A stretch of 64,000 bases of DNA, from positions 84,376-148,375 of the forward strand of contig NZ_JAALFH010000062.1 of assembly GCF_011058255.1 (NCBI RefSeq), written 5' to 3'. This DNA is from Thioalkalivibrio sp. XN8 (GTDB lineage: Bacteria; Pseudomonadota; Gammaproteobacteria; Steroidobacterales; XN24). Under the pieces are notes generated by a model. That model made no database searches. It was not told the DNA's origin and saw only the letters and a list, made by a program, of their open reading frames with translations. A program made the translations under genes and the position numbers. Below, piece by piece: positions 49,966-59,185 of this stretch (position 1 is its first letter; every line of letters begins with the position of its first letter).

Positions 49966-51252
49966 GTGAACTCGACCTCTCCCGCCCCAGCCGCCGGATC
50001 AGACTTACCGCCGGAGCGGATTGCCTACCTGTGCGGAGAATATCCGCGCGCTACCGACGTGTTTATCCAGCGCGAGGTGAGAGCACTGCGGGAGGCGGGC
50101 CTGCACGTCCGCACGATCTCTGTGCGGCGCCCGCAAACCGGCGAAAAGCCGCTGGATCCCGACAACGAAGAAGCGCATCGCACGACCTACCTGCTGCCGA
50201 CGGGCCCGTTGCGACTGCTTGCCGCCCATGGTCGCACCTTGTTGGCGGGTCCCGGCCGATACTTTCGTGCCATTTGGCTGGCTTCGAAGGTGCGCGCGCC
50301 GGGCCTGCGGGCCCTGCTATACCAGTTGTTCTATTTTTCTGAAGCGGGGCTCGTGGCCGACATTATGCGCCGCGAGCACCTGGTCCATCTGCATAATCAT
50401 GCGCCCGACTCCAGTGGATTCGTCGCCATGATCGCCGCGGAAATGGGCGGCTTCACTTTCAGCATGACCCTCCACGGCCACGGCATCCTCTCGGAGCCAA
50501 GCCGCTGGCGGCTGCGCGAAAAGCTCCAGCGCGCCCTGTTCACGATTTGTGTCAGCTGGCACGCGCGGAGCCAGGCCATGCTGTGGTCGCCGCGGGAGAC
50601 GTGGCAAAAGTTCCACGTCGTACATTGCGGCGTGGACCTCGCTGAACCCCGACCGCCGCGAACTAACCCAGCTGGATCCCGACTCGCTTTCGTCGGCCGG
50701 CTGGACCATGTCAAGGGACTGCCGATCCTGCTCGACGCGGTCGCCGTACTGGCGGAGAGCCGCCCCGACATTCAACTCGACATTGTCGGCGACGGGCCGG
50801 AGCGAGCCGACCTCCAGACACTCGCCGTCGAATCCGGGATTGCGGAGAAAGTGATATTTCACGGCTATCTTCGCCAGCCGGAGATTCGCCAGCTGCTAGC
50901 GCAGGCCGACGTATTCGTGATGACCAGCCTGGCCGAGGGCATACCGGTCGTGCTGATGGAAGCGATGGCTGCCGCCGTGCCTGTGGTAGCACCGCGTATA
51001 ACCGGCATTCCCGAGCTCGTGGAACATGGGCGCTCCGGACTGCTTTACGCGCCGGCAAGCACAGCCGAATTGGTAGCTTCGCTCGCAACGCTTCTGGATG
51101 ACCGGACGTTGGCGCGGAGCCTAGCGGATAGCGGCCTGGGCGTAGTCAACCGCGAGTTCGACCTCGACGCTGAGACCCGTCGACTCGTGACCGTGATGCG
51201 GATGCGCCTGGCAGGAAAGACCGCAGATGCCAGGCCGAGCCTGGCGCATTGA
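49966..51252 (+). CDS. Family 4 glycosyltransferase (WcaL-like)
   Basis: The 428-residue protein starts at a GTG seven bases after GGAGG. The GT-B fold shows PERIAYLCGEYPRATDVFIQREV at the N-terminus, and the C-terminal donor domain has RLAFVGRLDHVKGLPILLDA, DIVGDGPERADLQTLA, and FVMTSLAEGIPVVLMEAMAAAVPVVAP, with the EGIP-x7-E motif of retaining GT4 enzymes. The N-terminal pattern resembles colanic acid WcaL-type transferases. It stands alone on the forward strand between two reverse operons. Confidence 0.87.
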   Translation: MNSTSPAPAAGSDLPPERIAYLCGEYPRATDVFIQREVRALREAGLHVRTISVRRPQTGEKPLDPDNEEAHRTTYLLPTGPLRLLAAHGRTLLAGPGRYFRAIWLASKVRAPGLRALLYQLFYFSEAGLVADIMRREHLVHLHNHAPDSSGFVAMIAAEMGGFTFSMTLHGHGILSEPSRWRLREKLQRALFTICVSWHARSQAMLWSPRETWQKFHVVHCGVDLAEPRPPRTNPAGSRLAFVGRLDHVKGLPILLDAVAVLAESRPDIQLDIVGDGPERADLQTLAVESGIAEKVIFHGYLRQPEIRQLLAQADVFVMTSLAEGIPVVLMEAMAAAVPVVAPRITGIPELVEHGRSGLLYAPASTAELVASLATLLDDRTLARSLADSGLGVVNREFDLDAETRRLVTVMRMRLAGKTADARPSLAH

Positions 51253-51296
51253 CTCGCTTCGAATCAGGATCATCCCAAATAGCGCCGACCGTTCGC

Positions 51297-52097
51297 CTAC
51301 CAGGGTAAGGACAGCTGCGAATCGATGCCGCTGGCATCTTTCTGCCGCTGCAACACATCCTCGATCTCGCCCCGTGCCCGAGTGAGTACCCTTGCAGGAG
51401 GATCAAGCCGTTTCCTAAGCGCCAAGGCAAACAATTCGGTCCGGCCCAGTGAAGGCTGGCACGCAAACGCGTGACTACTGACTAGCCGCCCGATCATTGC
51501 TCCGTAAAGGTCGTGCGGCAGACTGCTGCGTCGCCAGCGGCGCGCACACTCGATATCCAGTCTGAACACGCGCCCGTCACTCGTAACCCCAAAATTGTTC
51601 AGCTTGTTGTCAATGTCGAGAACACCGTTTCGCACGAGGCTGGCGGTCGTATCAATAACATCCCGCTCGAACTGGCTCGCCGCAACCTCGTCTCCGTCGC
51701 GGAGGCACTGCTTCAGGTAGATCAGGCCGTTGATCAGTGCACCGAGGTCCTCAACCACCACCATTTCGAAGCCGACTTTTCCCGCCGTCGACGCGCAATA
51801 GCCGAATGGCTCGGGGAGCCGGGCGCCGGCAGCATGGAGGTGACAGTGAGTGTGCCACTCCCGCTGTGCATTACTGATGCCAAGAAAGCGCTTGAGGCGG
51901 TCGCGGAGACGTCGCTGCAGCCAGACCTTGACGATCACGGTCGACGCGTCGCCATAGGGCATACGGAGCAGAGGGCCGCGCCCGCCGCTTCGCTCGTGAA
52001 CGATACTGCCGCCTATTGGCAGCTCACCGGTTCGAAGGTGATCCGCGACGGGCGACACCAGGCTGTCCAGGGCCGGTCTGGTCGAGACGGAATTCAA
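51297..52097 (-). CDS. Lipopolysaccharide kinase InaA/WaaP-like protein
   Basis: The 266-residue protein has a kinase-like core: VIVKVWLQRRLRDRLKRFLG with the ATP-binding Lys, REWHTHCHLH, MVVVEDLGALING (hinge), NGVLDIDNKLNNFGV in place of the HRDLKxxN loop, and RLDIECARR in place of DFG. This is the InaA/WaaP-type sugar-kinase group. The frame continues far upstream inside the deacetylase gene; the TTG at 52097 follows GGGAA at six bases and gives a normal length, but GTG 52058 is also possible. It may phosphorylate a sugar or lipid in the surface glycan. Confidence 0.72.
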   Translation of the reverse strand: MNSVSTRPALDSLVSPVADHLRTGELPIGGSIVHERSGGRGPLLRMPYGDASTVIVKVWLQRRLRDRLKRFLGISNAQREWHTHCHLHAAGARLPEPFGYCASTAGKVGFEMVVVEDLGALINGLIYLKQCLRDGDEVAASQFERDVIDTTASLVRNGVLDIDNKLNNFGVTSDGRVFRLDIECARRWRRSSLPHDLYGAMIGRLVSSHAFACQPSLGRTELFALALRKRLDPPARVLTRARGEIEDVLQRQKDASGIDSQLSLPW

Positions 52098-52131
52098 GAC
52101 GCTTCCCGGCTCCTGGGCTGGAGCATGAATA

Positions 52132-53172
52132 TCACCGCCAGCGCTCCCGCTGTCCAGTGACTTCCGCCCGGAACCCAAGGATCGAGTGGCGGCCGGTTGG
52201 ACCGAAGACACGCTGCATCGAGACAGGACGGCGGCGCAGGCGGAATGGATCGCCCGAAGGCTCGTTAATTCCTTCCTCGGTAGAACAGCCGTAGGCATAA
52301 CCCGCCCCGGCCGTGGCAGCCGCCACGCGCGGATCGGAATCGCCATTGGGAAAGCAAAAGCCGGTGATTTCTCTCCCGGTCCACTTTGCAAGCCTGGCCC
52401 GGGACTCGGTGAGTTCCCGCTTGAGTTCGTCGTCGTCCACCAGAGGCAGGATGGGATGGTCGATGCCATGGGAAGCGATCTCGTGCCCGCGACCCGCCAG
52501 TTCGGCGACCTGGGCCGGCGTCATTGGAGCGTATTGCTCGTTCGGGAACGCTCCTGGCGCCCGCTCCATGGCCGCCGCGACTCCTCTGTCCCGCTCTGCG
52601 ACGGGGAGCCGCTTCAGCGCCGACATCCATGATGCCAACCCCGGCGTCAATTCGGCGCCGGGTGCCACTTCCTCGAAAAGACCGGCTCGGTCCTGCTCGG
52701 TGAGCCGAGACCAGGCATCAGCAGCCCGATCGAACCAGAACGGGGCCCCAGTCTCGACGAAGCCGGTGGCGACGAAAAACGTAGCACGCAGTCCTGCAGC
52801 TTCCAGTATCGGGGCGGCATGCTCGAAGTTGTCGGCGTAACCGTCATCAAAGGTGATGGCGACCAGCGGCCGAGGGTCTCCCGCCGGGCAGTGCAACTCG
52901 ACCAGCGCCTCGGCGACCGGCCGGACCCGGCAACGCCGGGCCAGCCACGCGACCTGCTGGGCAAAGGCATCCACCGGCATGACGAGCGACGCCAACGGGT
53001 AATCCGTGCAAGCTTCGGCGGGCAGCACACGGTGGTACATGAGGATAGTGAGGCCCGACCGCGCCCGGCGTTCATGCCACTGCAGCAGCCCGGTCGCGGC
53101 AGCCCCAAGGTCGAGCAGTCCGCGGATCCCGTGCTTGATCGATTGTCGTGACTCAGCCAGTACGCTTGCCAT
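52132..53172 (-). CDS. Polysaccharide deacetylase 2 (NodB homology)
   Basis: The 346-residue protein shares the CE4 plan: LTILMYHRVLPAEA, LVAITFDDGYADNFEHA, HEIASHGIDHPIL and GFCFPNGDSDPRVAAA. The metal-binding DD and HxxxxH are kept. It has no clear signal peptide. It is homologous to the protein encoded at 48755, but the two are diverged, so they may act on different sugars or polymer stages. It precedes the InaA-like kinase gene on the reverse strand and diverges from the ABC transporter across 226 bases. Confidence 0.87.
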   Translation of the reverse strand: MASVLAESRQSIKHGIRGLLDLGAAATGLLQWHERRARSGLTILMYHRVLPAEACTDYPLASLVMPVDAFAQQVAWLARRCRVRPVAEALVELHCPAGDPRPLVAITFDDGYADNFEHAAPILEAAGLRATFFVATGFVETGAPFWFDRAADAWSRLTEQDRAGLFEEVAPGAELTPGLASWMSALKRLPVAERDRGVAAAMERAPGAFPNEQYAPMTPAQVAELAGRGHEIASHGIDHPILPLVDDDELKRELTESRARLAKWTGREITGFCFPNGDSDPRVAAATAGAGYAYGCSTEEGINEPSGDPFRLRRRPVSMQRVFGPTGRHSILGFRAEVTGQRERWR

Positions 53173-53398
53173 GCTCGATCATTGTCCCTGGTTAAACCTG
53201 TTATCCGCGTTTCGGCCTGCCGGGTCCCGAACGGCGTTATCATCGCCGCTGGCCCGCCGGGCTGGCAACGGGAGACCCGCGTCGAAGCAACTCCCTTACT
53301 ATCGCGTCGGGCGATGCCACAATCGTTGCGCCAGCTCACAGTTCGGGCGGCATGAGATGGGATAACTTGGCCATTGCTTCATCGAGGCCGACCGCTTA

Positions 53399-55216
53399 AT
53401 GCTGGATATCTACCGCAAGATTTACCAGGTACTCGACCGCCACGAGCGGCGGCAAGGCTTCCTGCTGCTGGGGCTGTTCCTGGTCCGCGGCTTCACCGAG
53501 ATGGTCGGCGTGGCGTCGATCATGCCCTTCATGGCTGTGGCCGCGAACCCCGGGATGATCGAGACCAACCAGTACCTGGCGATGGCCTACACGAGGCTCG
53601 GTTTTACCAGCTCGAGTGATTTCCTGGTGTTTCTCGGCGTCGTGGTTTTTGTGCTGCTCGTCGGCAGCCAGCTCTTCGGCGCCTTCACCGAGTGGTTCCT
53701 GCACCGCTTCAACCAGATGTGCGATTACCGCCTGAGCGTCCGGCTGCTGTCCAGCTATTACGGCCGCCCCTACAGCTGGTTCCTCAACCAGCACAGCGCC
53801 GACCTCGGCCGCACGGTCGTCTCCGAGATCCAGCACATGGTCGCCCACGCCATCCTGCCGGCCAGCCGGATCGTTTCCCGCGCGATCGTCGTGCTGTTTC
53901 TTGTCAGCCTGGTTGTCGCCGCCAACCCGGTCATCGCGGTTGCGGCGGTGATGACGCTGGGCGGCATGTATGCGCTGATTTATCTCCTCGTCCGTCGCCG
54001 ACTGGTGCGACTGGGCCGCGCAACCTGGCAGACTAACGAGGAACGCTACCGCGCTTCCCAGGAAGGCCTCGCCGGAATCAAAGACGTCAAGGTCTCCGGC
54101 CTCGAATCTGCTTACCTGGACCGCTACCGCATTCCTGCGCTCCAACATGCCCGCAATCACGCCACTCAGCGCATCATCGGCATGGTTCCGAAGTTTCTGC
54201 TCGAGGCCGTCGCCTTCGGTGGCATCCTCGCGATCGTGGTGGTGATGCTCACCGTTCAGGCGGAAGGACTCGGGACCGCGTTGCCGCTGATTGCGGTTTA
54301 CGCCTTCGCCGGATATCGGATGATGCCGTCGCTGCAAATGATCTACAACGACCTCACCAAGATGAAATTCGGTACCCGGAGCCTGGAGCGCATCCACGAG
54401 GAGCTGCTGGCCAGCAAGGACCAGCAGCTCGACTGGGACGCGAAGCGCCGGGATACCGACGGCACGCGACTGACGCTGCAGGCACGGCTCGAGCTGGCGG
54501 ACCTGTGCTTCACCTATCCCGGGGCGGATCGTCCCGCGCTGGACCAGGTCAGCCTCGTAATCAGAGCCAACACCACCGTCGGCTTCGTCGGCTCGACGGG
54601 CGCCGGAAAGACGACCATCGTGGACATCCTGCTGGGATTGCTCCAGCCCGACAGCGGCCAGCTGCTGGTGGACGATCGGCTCGTAGAAGGCGAGCAGCGC
54701 CGCGCCTGGCAGCGGTCCATAGGCTATGTGCCGCAGGCGATCTTCCTGGTGGACGACTCGGTCGCCGCGAACATCGCTTTCGGCGTGTCGCCGGACGAGA
54801 TCGACATGGAGGCTGTGCAGCGAGCCGCACGGGCGGCCGAGCTGCACGAGTTCGTCACCACGCAGATGCCGGACGGCTATCTGACGCGCGTCGGCGAGCG
54901 CGGGGTGCGGCTGTCGGGCGGCCAGCGCCAGCGCATCGGCATCGCGCGAGCCCTGTACCGCAACCCTAGCGTACTGGTTCTTGACGAGGCCACCAGCGCG
55001 CTCGATAACATCACCGAGCATGCCGTCATGCAGGCAGTGCACAACCTTGGCGCCACCAAGACGGTCATAATGATCGCCCATCGTCTCAGCACGGTCCGCA
55101 ACTGCGACCAGATCTTCGTGCTCGATCGTGGACAGCTGGTCGGGTCCGGCACCTATGACGAACTCATCGCCAGCCATGCCGGCTTCCGGGAAATGGCCGA
55201 GGCGGCGGCCGGTTAG
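53399..55216 (+). CDS. ABC transporter, fused permease and ATPase (flippase type)
   Basis: The 605-residue protein has a six-helix permease domain (about 20-330) and a C-terminal nucleotide-binding domain with Walker A GSTGAGKTT (near 399), Q-loop region GYVPQAIFLVDDSV, signature RLSGGQRQRIGIARAL and Walker B VLVLDEATSAL. It belongs to the MsbA/PglK-like half-transporters that work as dimers. In a glycan locus it probably flips lipid-linked oligosaccharide across the inner membrane. Its stop is five bases from the convergent exosortase gene. Confidence 0.9.
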   Translation: MLDIYRKIYQVLDRHERRQGFLLLGLFLVRGFTEMVGVASIMPFMAVAANPGMIETNQYLAMAYTRLGFTSSSDFLVFLGVVVFVLLVGSQLFGAFTEWFLHRFNQMCDYRLSVRLLSSYYGRPYSWFLNQHSADLGRTVVSEIQHMVAHAILPASRIVSRAIVVLFLVSLVVAANPVIAVAAVMTLGGMYALIYLLVRRRLVRLGRATWQTNEERYRASQEGLAGIKDVKVSGLESAYLDRYRIPALQHARNHATQRIIGMVPKFLLEAVAFGGILAIVVVMLTVQAEGLGTALPLIAVYAFAGYRMMPSLQMIYNDLTKMKFGTRSLERIHEELLASKDQQLDWDAKRRDTDGTRLTLQARLELADLCFTYPGADRPALDQVSLVIRANTTVGFVGSTGAGKTTIVDILLGLLQPDSGQLLVDDRLVEGEQRRAWQRSIGYVPQAIFLVDDSVAANIAFGVSPDEIDMEAVQRAARAAELHEFVTTQMPDGYLTRVGERGVRLSGGQRQRIGIARALYRNPSVLVLDEATSALDNITEHAVMQAVHNLGATKTVIMIAHRLSTVRNCDQIFVLDRGQLVGSGTYDELIASHAGFREMAEAAAG

Positions 55217-55220
55217 AAGA

Positions 55221-56726
55221 TTAGGGGCCTGGCTGCCAGCGCAGGCTGGCGCCAGAGTTCTCCAGGAACCGCTCAAGAACCGCTCGGGCCTCGTCGCAGC
55301 CCGGCTCGCACTCCTTCGACACCGCAACGAGCACGCCGTCGGTTCGCCCGCTGCCGAGAGCTCGCGCCTCGGCCAACTTGGCGGCCAGGCGGCTCGTGAC
55401 CGGCTGCCCGGCAACTTCGTACCAGGCCAGGGTTATCCGCTCGCGGCCGGACAGGCGCCCGACAAACTCGTTGACCGTGATTCGCTCTACGCCGACCTGC
55501 ACCTCGCGCTGGCGGTGCTCGAGCTCCCACCAGTCGCGACCATGGAGGCTCCGTCGGTCCTGGAACAGGTGATGTTCGCGATCCTGCTGGGGATATGCCG
55601 CGCGGTAGGCCTCGACCCGGCCGCCGTCGGCCTGGTACACAGCGGACCCGACACGCGCGTTGCGAAAGCGCGGCTGCCAGCTCGACAGGTCGCCGACGCG
55701 AACCGCATTCCCCATAGTAACCTCGGGTAGCGGAAGGGGCTCGACCTCGTAAGTCACCCGGCCATCGGTCGCGAAAAGCCGCGGCGCGGCGAGCAGCAAC
55801 GCCCCGGCGAGTGCCGCGGCGAGCATCGGTCCCGTGCGGGCGCGAACCCTCGGGGCGGGCATGGTGCGACCGGAAGACGGTTCTTCGTCTTCCTCCTGTT
55901 CCCGGTCCTCCAGTCGTGCGGCGAGTAGCCCCACCGGCACCAGGAAGATCAGGAACAAGACCATGCCATATGCGTAGTGATCGCCAATCAGCCAGTAATC
56001 GAGTCCGAGGTACTGGCCGATCAACACCAGCGTCCAGATACGGACCCAGTTTGACACCAGCGCCGCCGCTATCGCCGCCCCGAGCAGGATCAGGCGATGC
56101 CTCCAGCGCCGGAGGTACATGGCATCGTAGAACAGTGCCAGGGTCAACGCGGAGAGCAGGGTACTCAGGCCGCTGCACGAAGACACCACCTCGAAGGTTC
56201 CGGCGGGAATGTGGATGAAGAATTCCTCGATATGAACCGGGACGTTGCCGAAGCTCATCAGCAAATTGACCATCCGGGTCGCCAGCGCCTGCAGCGCCGG
56301 CTGCAGGACCCAGAACGGCAGCAGTCCGAGATACACGAACCCTGCCGGCATGACGACCCGCTTCGCGGCAGGCCAACCGAACACCAGTGCCGTTGCGGCC
56401 ACGAACATGGGCGGCAGCAGGAGGGCCCGAGATGAATTGATGTAGATGAGCTCCATCGCGACCATCGCCACGACGAGCAGCGCCAGCGGCACGAGGGCCG
56501 ACCAGGCGGGCCCGATCCGCTCCGGCGGGTCGCGACGCCAGTGGGTCCAGCCGATCCAGGCGGCCAGCCCAAGCACCAGGTAGCCGTGGGAGTATGCACT
56601 GACCCCAAAAAACGAGTACCAGCTTCCTGCCACCCACGACAGGATCGAAGGCATGCCGATGATAGCCCCGGCGGCCAGCAGCGCCGTGGCGATCAGCATG
56701 GTCGGGTCGAGCGTCCTGGCCCACAT
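55221..56726 (-). CDS. xrtA: Exosortase fused to EpsI (XrtA type)
   Basis: The 501-residue protein has eight or more transmembrane helices in the N-terminal 300 residues, with the exosortase triad in place: Cys184 in VVSSCSGLSTL, Arg229 in SNWVRIWTL and His250 in IGDHYAYG. The C-terminal 200 residues (after about 300) form the EpsI domain, with an EpsI-like segment WWELEHRQREVQVGVERITV and ITLAWYEVAG. Exosortase recognises PEP-CTERM signals and cleaves them during surface export; EpsI is often fused or adjacent. ATG 56726 is used; the frame is open 53 codons further upstream, and no strong ribosome site decides. The substrate gene at 3892 is in the same window. Confidence 0.92.
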   Translation of the reverse strand: MWARTLDPTMLIATALLAAGAIIGMPSILSWVAGSWYSFFGVSAYSHGYLVLGLAAWIGWTHWRRDPPERIGPAWSALVPLALLVVAMVAMELIYINSSRALLLPPMFVAATALVFGWPAAKRVVMPAGFVYLGLLPFWVLQPALQALATRMVNLLMSFGNVPVHIEEFFIHIPAGTFEVVSSCSGLSTLLSALTLALFYDAMYLRRWRHRLILLGAAIAAALVSNWVRIWTLVLIGQYLGLDYWLIGDHYAYGMVLFLIFLVPVGLLAARLEDREQEEDEEPSSGRTMPAPRVRARTGPMLAAALAGALLLAAPRLFATDGRVTYEVEPLPLPEVTMGNAVRVGDLSSWQPRFRNARVGSAVYQADGGRVEAYRAAYPQQDREHHLFQDRRSLHGRDWWELEHRQREVQVGVERITVNEFVGRLSGRERITLAWYEVAGQPVTSRLAAKLAEARALGSGRTDGVLVAVSKECEPGCDEARAVLERFLENSGASLRWQPGP

Positions 56727-56871
56727 AGTTGCGGGAATGCTACCAGCCTCGGCGCGTTCGTTGCGGGCACAGTTCGCATTTCTCGACCCCGCGCACGGTT
56801 TCGTGAACTGCCTCCTTGACGCCGGCCAGGCCGGCGGCTGGAATGCCCGCAAATCTACTGGAGCACGCCTC

Positions 56872-57978
56872 TTGACCCGCCCCACGCCGCCGCCGGTCTA
56901 CTGGCTTCTCGGCCTGCCTTTCGACGCCGTGGACCTGGACGGCGCCGCGCGGCTGATCCGTGACCATGCCCGGACCGGCAGCCGACTGGTCTTCGCCACG
57001 CCGAACCTGAACTTCCTGCGCAGCAGCCGCGAGCGGCCGGCCTTCCGCGACGACGTGCTACGGACGGACCTGTCCCTGGTCGACGGCATGCCGCTGGTCT
57101 GGCTCGGCCGGCTGGCCGGCATCCGGTTCACCGAGCGGGTCGCCGGCAGCAGCCTGGTCGAACGGCTGGTCGAGCCGACCGAACCCGCCGAACGCATCCC
57201 GACCTTTTTCTTCGGCGCGGAAGACGACGCTGCCGAGCGCGCGCTGGCGCGGGTCAACGACCCGCCCTCGGGCCTCCGCGGCGTCGGCGCGCTCAATCCG
57301 GGGCACGGCAGCGTCGAGACCCTCAGCGCGCCCGGCGTGATCGAGGCGATCAATCGAAGCGGCGCCGTGTTCCTCGTGGTTTCCCTTGGCGCGGTCAAGG
57401 GGCATGCCTGGATCGAGCACAACCGGGACCGGCTCAGGCCTGCTGTCATCAGTCACCTGGGCGCGGTCGTCAACTTTCTCGCCGGCACTGTCAGGAGGGC
57501 GCCGGCGTTGCTGCAGAAGCTCGGGCTGGAGTGGGCCTGGCGGATGGCCCAGGAACCCCGGCTCTTCAGCCGCTATTTTGGGGATGGCCTGTTCCTGCTG
57601 CGGCTGCTGGTGAGCGCGGCCGTCCCGATCTGGCTGCAGGAAAGGCGCCTGGCAGCGCCAGGCCTCGAGATCCCGCCTTCCACAAGCTGCGGAAAATACT
57701 GGGTTTTCAGGCCACGAGGCTCGATCACGGCGAACAATCTCGACCTGCTCGCGTCAGTCTTGGAGAAGGCCCAGGGCGACGAAACGACCGGGGTGGAACT
57801 CGACATGCGCGGTGTTGACTACCTGGATGCCCGGGCGCTGGGCTACCTCTACGCGCTCCGCCACCGGCCGGGGGCGCCCTGCCGACCGCGAGTCACGGGG
57901 ATCAACCCGCGCCTCGCGCGCCTCGTGCGGCGCCAGCACGCCGAGTGTCTATGGGACGACCCGACCCAGCTGTCATAA
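56872..57978 (+). CDS. WecG/TagA/CpsF glycosyltransferase fused to a STAS-like domain
   Basis: The 368-residue protein starts at a TTG (56872) with GGAG eight bases upstream. The N-terminal 250 residues are a GT26 (WecG/TagA/CpsF) enzyme with RLVFATPNLNFLRSSRE, LVDGMPLVWLGRLAG and RVAGSSLVERL, used to transfer a UDP-sugar to a lipid-linked acceptor. After about residue 265 comes a separate domain, GKYWVFRPRGSITANNLDLL, GVELDMRGVDYLDARALGYLYALR, ARLVRRQHAECLW, that looks like a STAS/anti-anti-sigma fold. In that fold the conserved Ser/Thr is at the DxxxL position. A GT-STAS fusion is unusual and may connect chain synthesis to a kinase or anti-sigma partner. STAS assignment is by pattern only. 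Confidence 0.78.
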   Translation: MTRPTPPPVYWLLGLPFDAVDLDGAARLIRDHARTGSRLVFATPNLNFLRSSRERPAFRDDVLRTDLSLVDGMPLVWLGRLAGIRFTERVAGSSLVERLVEPTEPAERIPTFFFGAEDDAAERALARVNDPPSGLRGVGALNPGHGSVETLSAPGVIEAINRSGAVFLVVSLGAVKGHAWIEHNRDRLRPAVISHLGAVVNFLAGTVRRAPALLQKLGLEWAWRMAQEPRLFSRYFGDGLFLLRLLVSAAVPIWLQERRLAAPGLEIPPSTSCGKYWVFRPRGSITANNLDLLASVLEKAQGDETTGVELDMRGVDYLDARALGYLYALRHRPGAPCRPRVTGINPRLARLVRRQHAECLWDDPTQLS

Positions 57979-58108
57979 GCCGGTCGAAAATGCGAACACC
58001 GTCTCAGCAAGATCACCGTAACCCGTTCAAACTTCAATAACTATCGGATTACGAGTAAGCTTGCCGGCCCGGTCATGGAAGGTCGGCTTGCGGCCATCAG
58101 GGGAAGAA

Positions 58109-59185
58109 ATGCTTACGGTTCTTGTTACCGGCGGCGCCGGCTTCATCGGCGCCAACACCGTGCGTCACCTCCTCGACGCCACCGATGCCCGCGTGGTCAA
58201 CCTCGACAAGCTGACCTATGCCGGCAACCTGGAGAGCCTGGCGGACGCCGCCGACTCCCCCCGCTACGCCTTCGAGCAGGTCGATATCTGCGAGGCCGCC
58301 GCCCTGGGGGAGGTCTTTCGCCGCCACGACCCCGATGCCGTCATGCACCTGGCCGCCGAGAGCCACGTGGACCGTTCCATCGACGGCCCCGGCGCCTTCC
58401 TCGACACGAACGTGGTCGGCACCGGCACGCTGCTTGGCGCAGCGCTCGATCATTGGCGGGGCCTCACCGGTCCCCGGCGCGAGGCCTTTCGCTTCCTGCA
58501 CGTATCCACTGACGAGGTCTACGGCGACCTTGGCCCGGACGGCCCGCTGTTCACCGAGACCACGCGCTATGCGCCCAGCTCGCCCTATGCCGCAACCAAG
58601 GCCGCCTCCGATCACCTGGTGCGCGCGTGGCATCGCACCTACGGGCTCCCGGTGCTGATCACCAACTGCTCCAACAACTACGGCCCCTGCCAGTTCCCGG
58701 AGAAACTGATCCCTCACATGATCCTCAACGCGCTGGCGGGCAAGCCCCTGCCGGTCTACGGCGACGGCCGCCAGGTCCGCGACTGGCTGTACGTCGAGGA
58801 TCATGCCCGGGCGCTGTGGACCGTGCTGGAACGCGGCCGGGTCGGCGAGACCTACAACGTCGGCGGCTGCAACGAGGTCATGAACATCGACGTGGTGCGC
58901 CGGATCTGCGCGCTGGTCGCCGAGCATGCGCCCGAGACCGCCGCGGCCCGCCCGCTGGAGGACCTCATCACCTTCGTCAAGGACCGCCCCGGCCACGACA
59001 CCCGCTACGCCATCGACGCCTCGAAGATCCAGCGTGAACTCGGCTGGGAGCCGCAGGAGACCTTCGAGACCGGCCTCGCCCGCACGGTGCGCTGGTACCT
59101 GGACAACCGGGACTGGTGGCAGCGGGTGCTGGACGGCAGCTACCGGCTGGAGCGCATCGGCGCCGGCACGGGAGACGCCGCATGA
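58109..59185 (+). CDS. rmlB: dTDP-glucose 4,6-dehydratase
   Basis: The 358-residue protein has [20 protein letters not shown], a Rossmann motif typical of RmlB, then [46 protein letters not shown] with the YxxxK pair, and [17 protein letters not shown]. It converts dTDP-glucose to the 4-keto-6-deoxy intermediate, the first committed step to dTDP-rhamnose after RmlA. AGGGGAAGAA precedes the ATG at 58109; the frame is open 16 codons upstream without a ribosome site. It starts the rml operon. Confidence 0.96.
   Translation: MLTVLVTGGAGFIGANTVRHLLDATDARVVNLDKLTYAGNLESLADAADSPRYAFEQVDICEAAALGEVFRRHDPDAVMHLAAESHVDRSIDGPGAFLDTNVVGTGTLLGAALDHWRGLTGPRREAFRFLHVSTDEVYGDLGPDGPLFTETTRYAPSSPYAATKAASDHLVRAWHRTYGLPVLITNCSNNYGPCQFPEKLIPHMILNALAGKPLPVYGDGRQVRDWLYVEDHARALWTVLERGRVGETYNVGGCNEVMNIDVVRRICALVAEHAPETAAARPLEDLITFVKDRPGHDTRYAIDASKIQRELGWEPQETFETGLARTVRWYLDNRDWWQRVLDGSYRLERIGAGTGDAA

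Noticed and set aside
53399-55414. Reverse-strand frame of 672 codons across the ABC transporter gene
   Set aside because: Transporter motifs on the forward strand are complete; the reverse frame has no recognisable domain.
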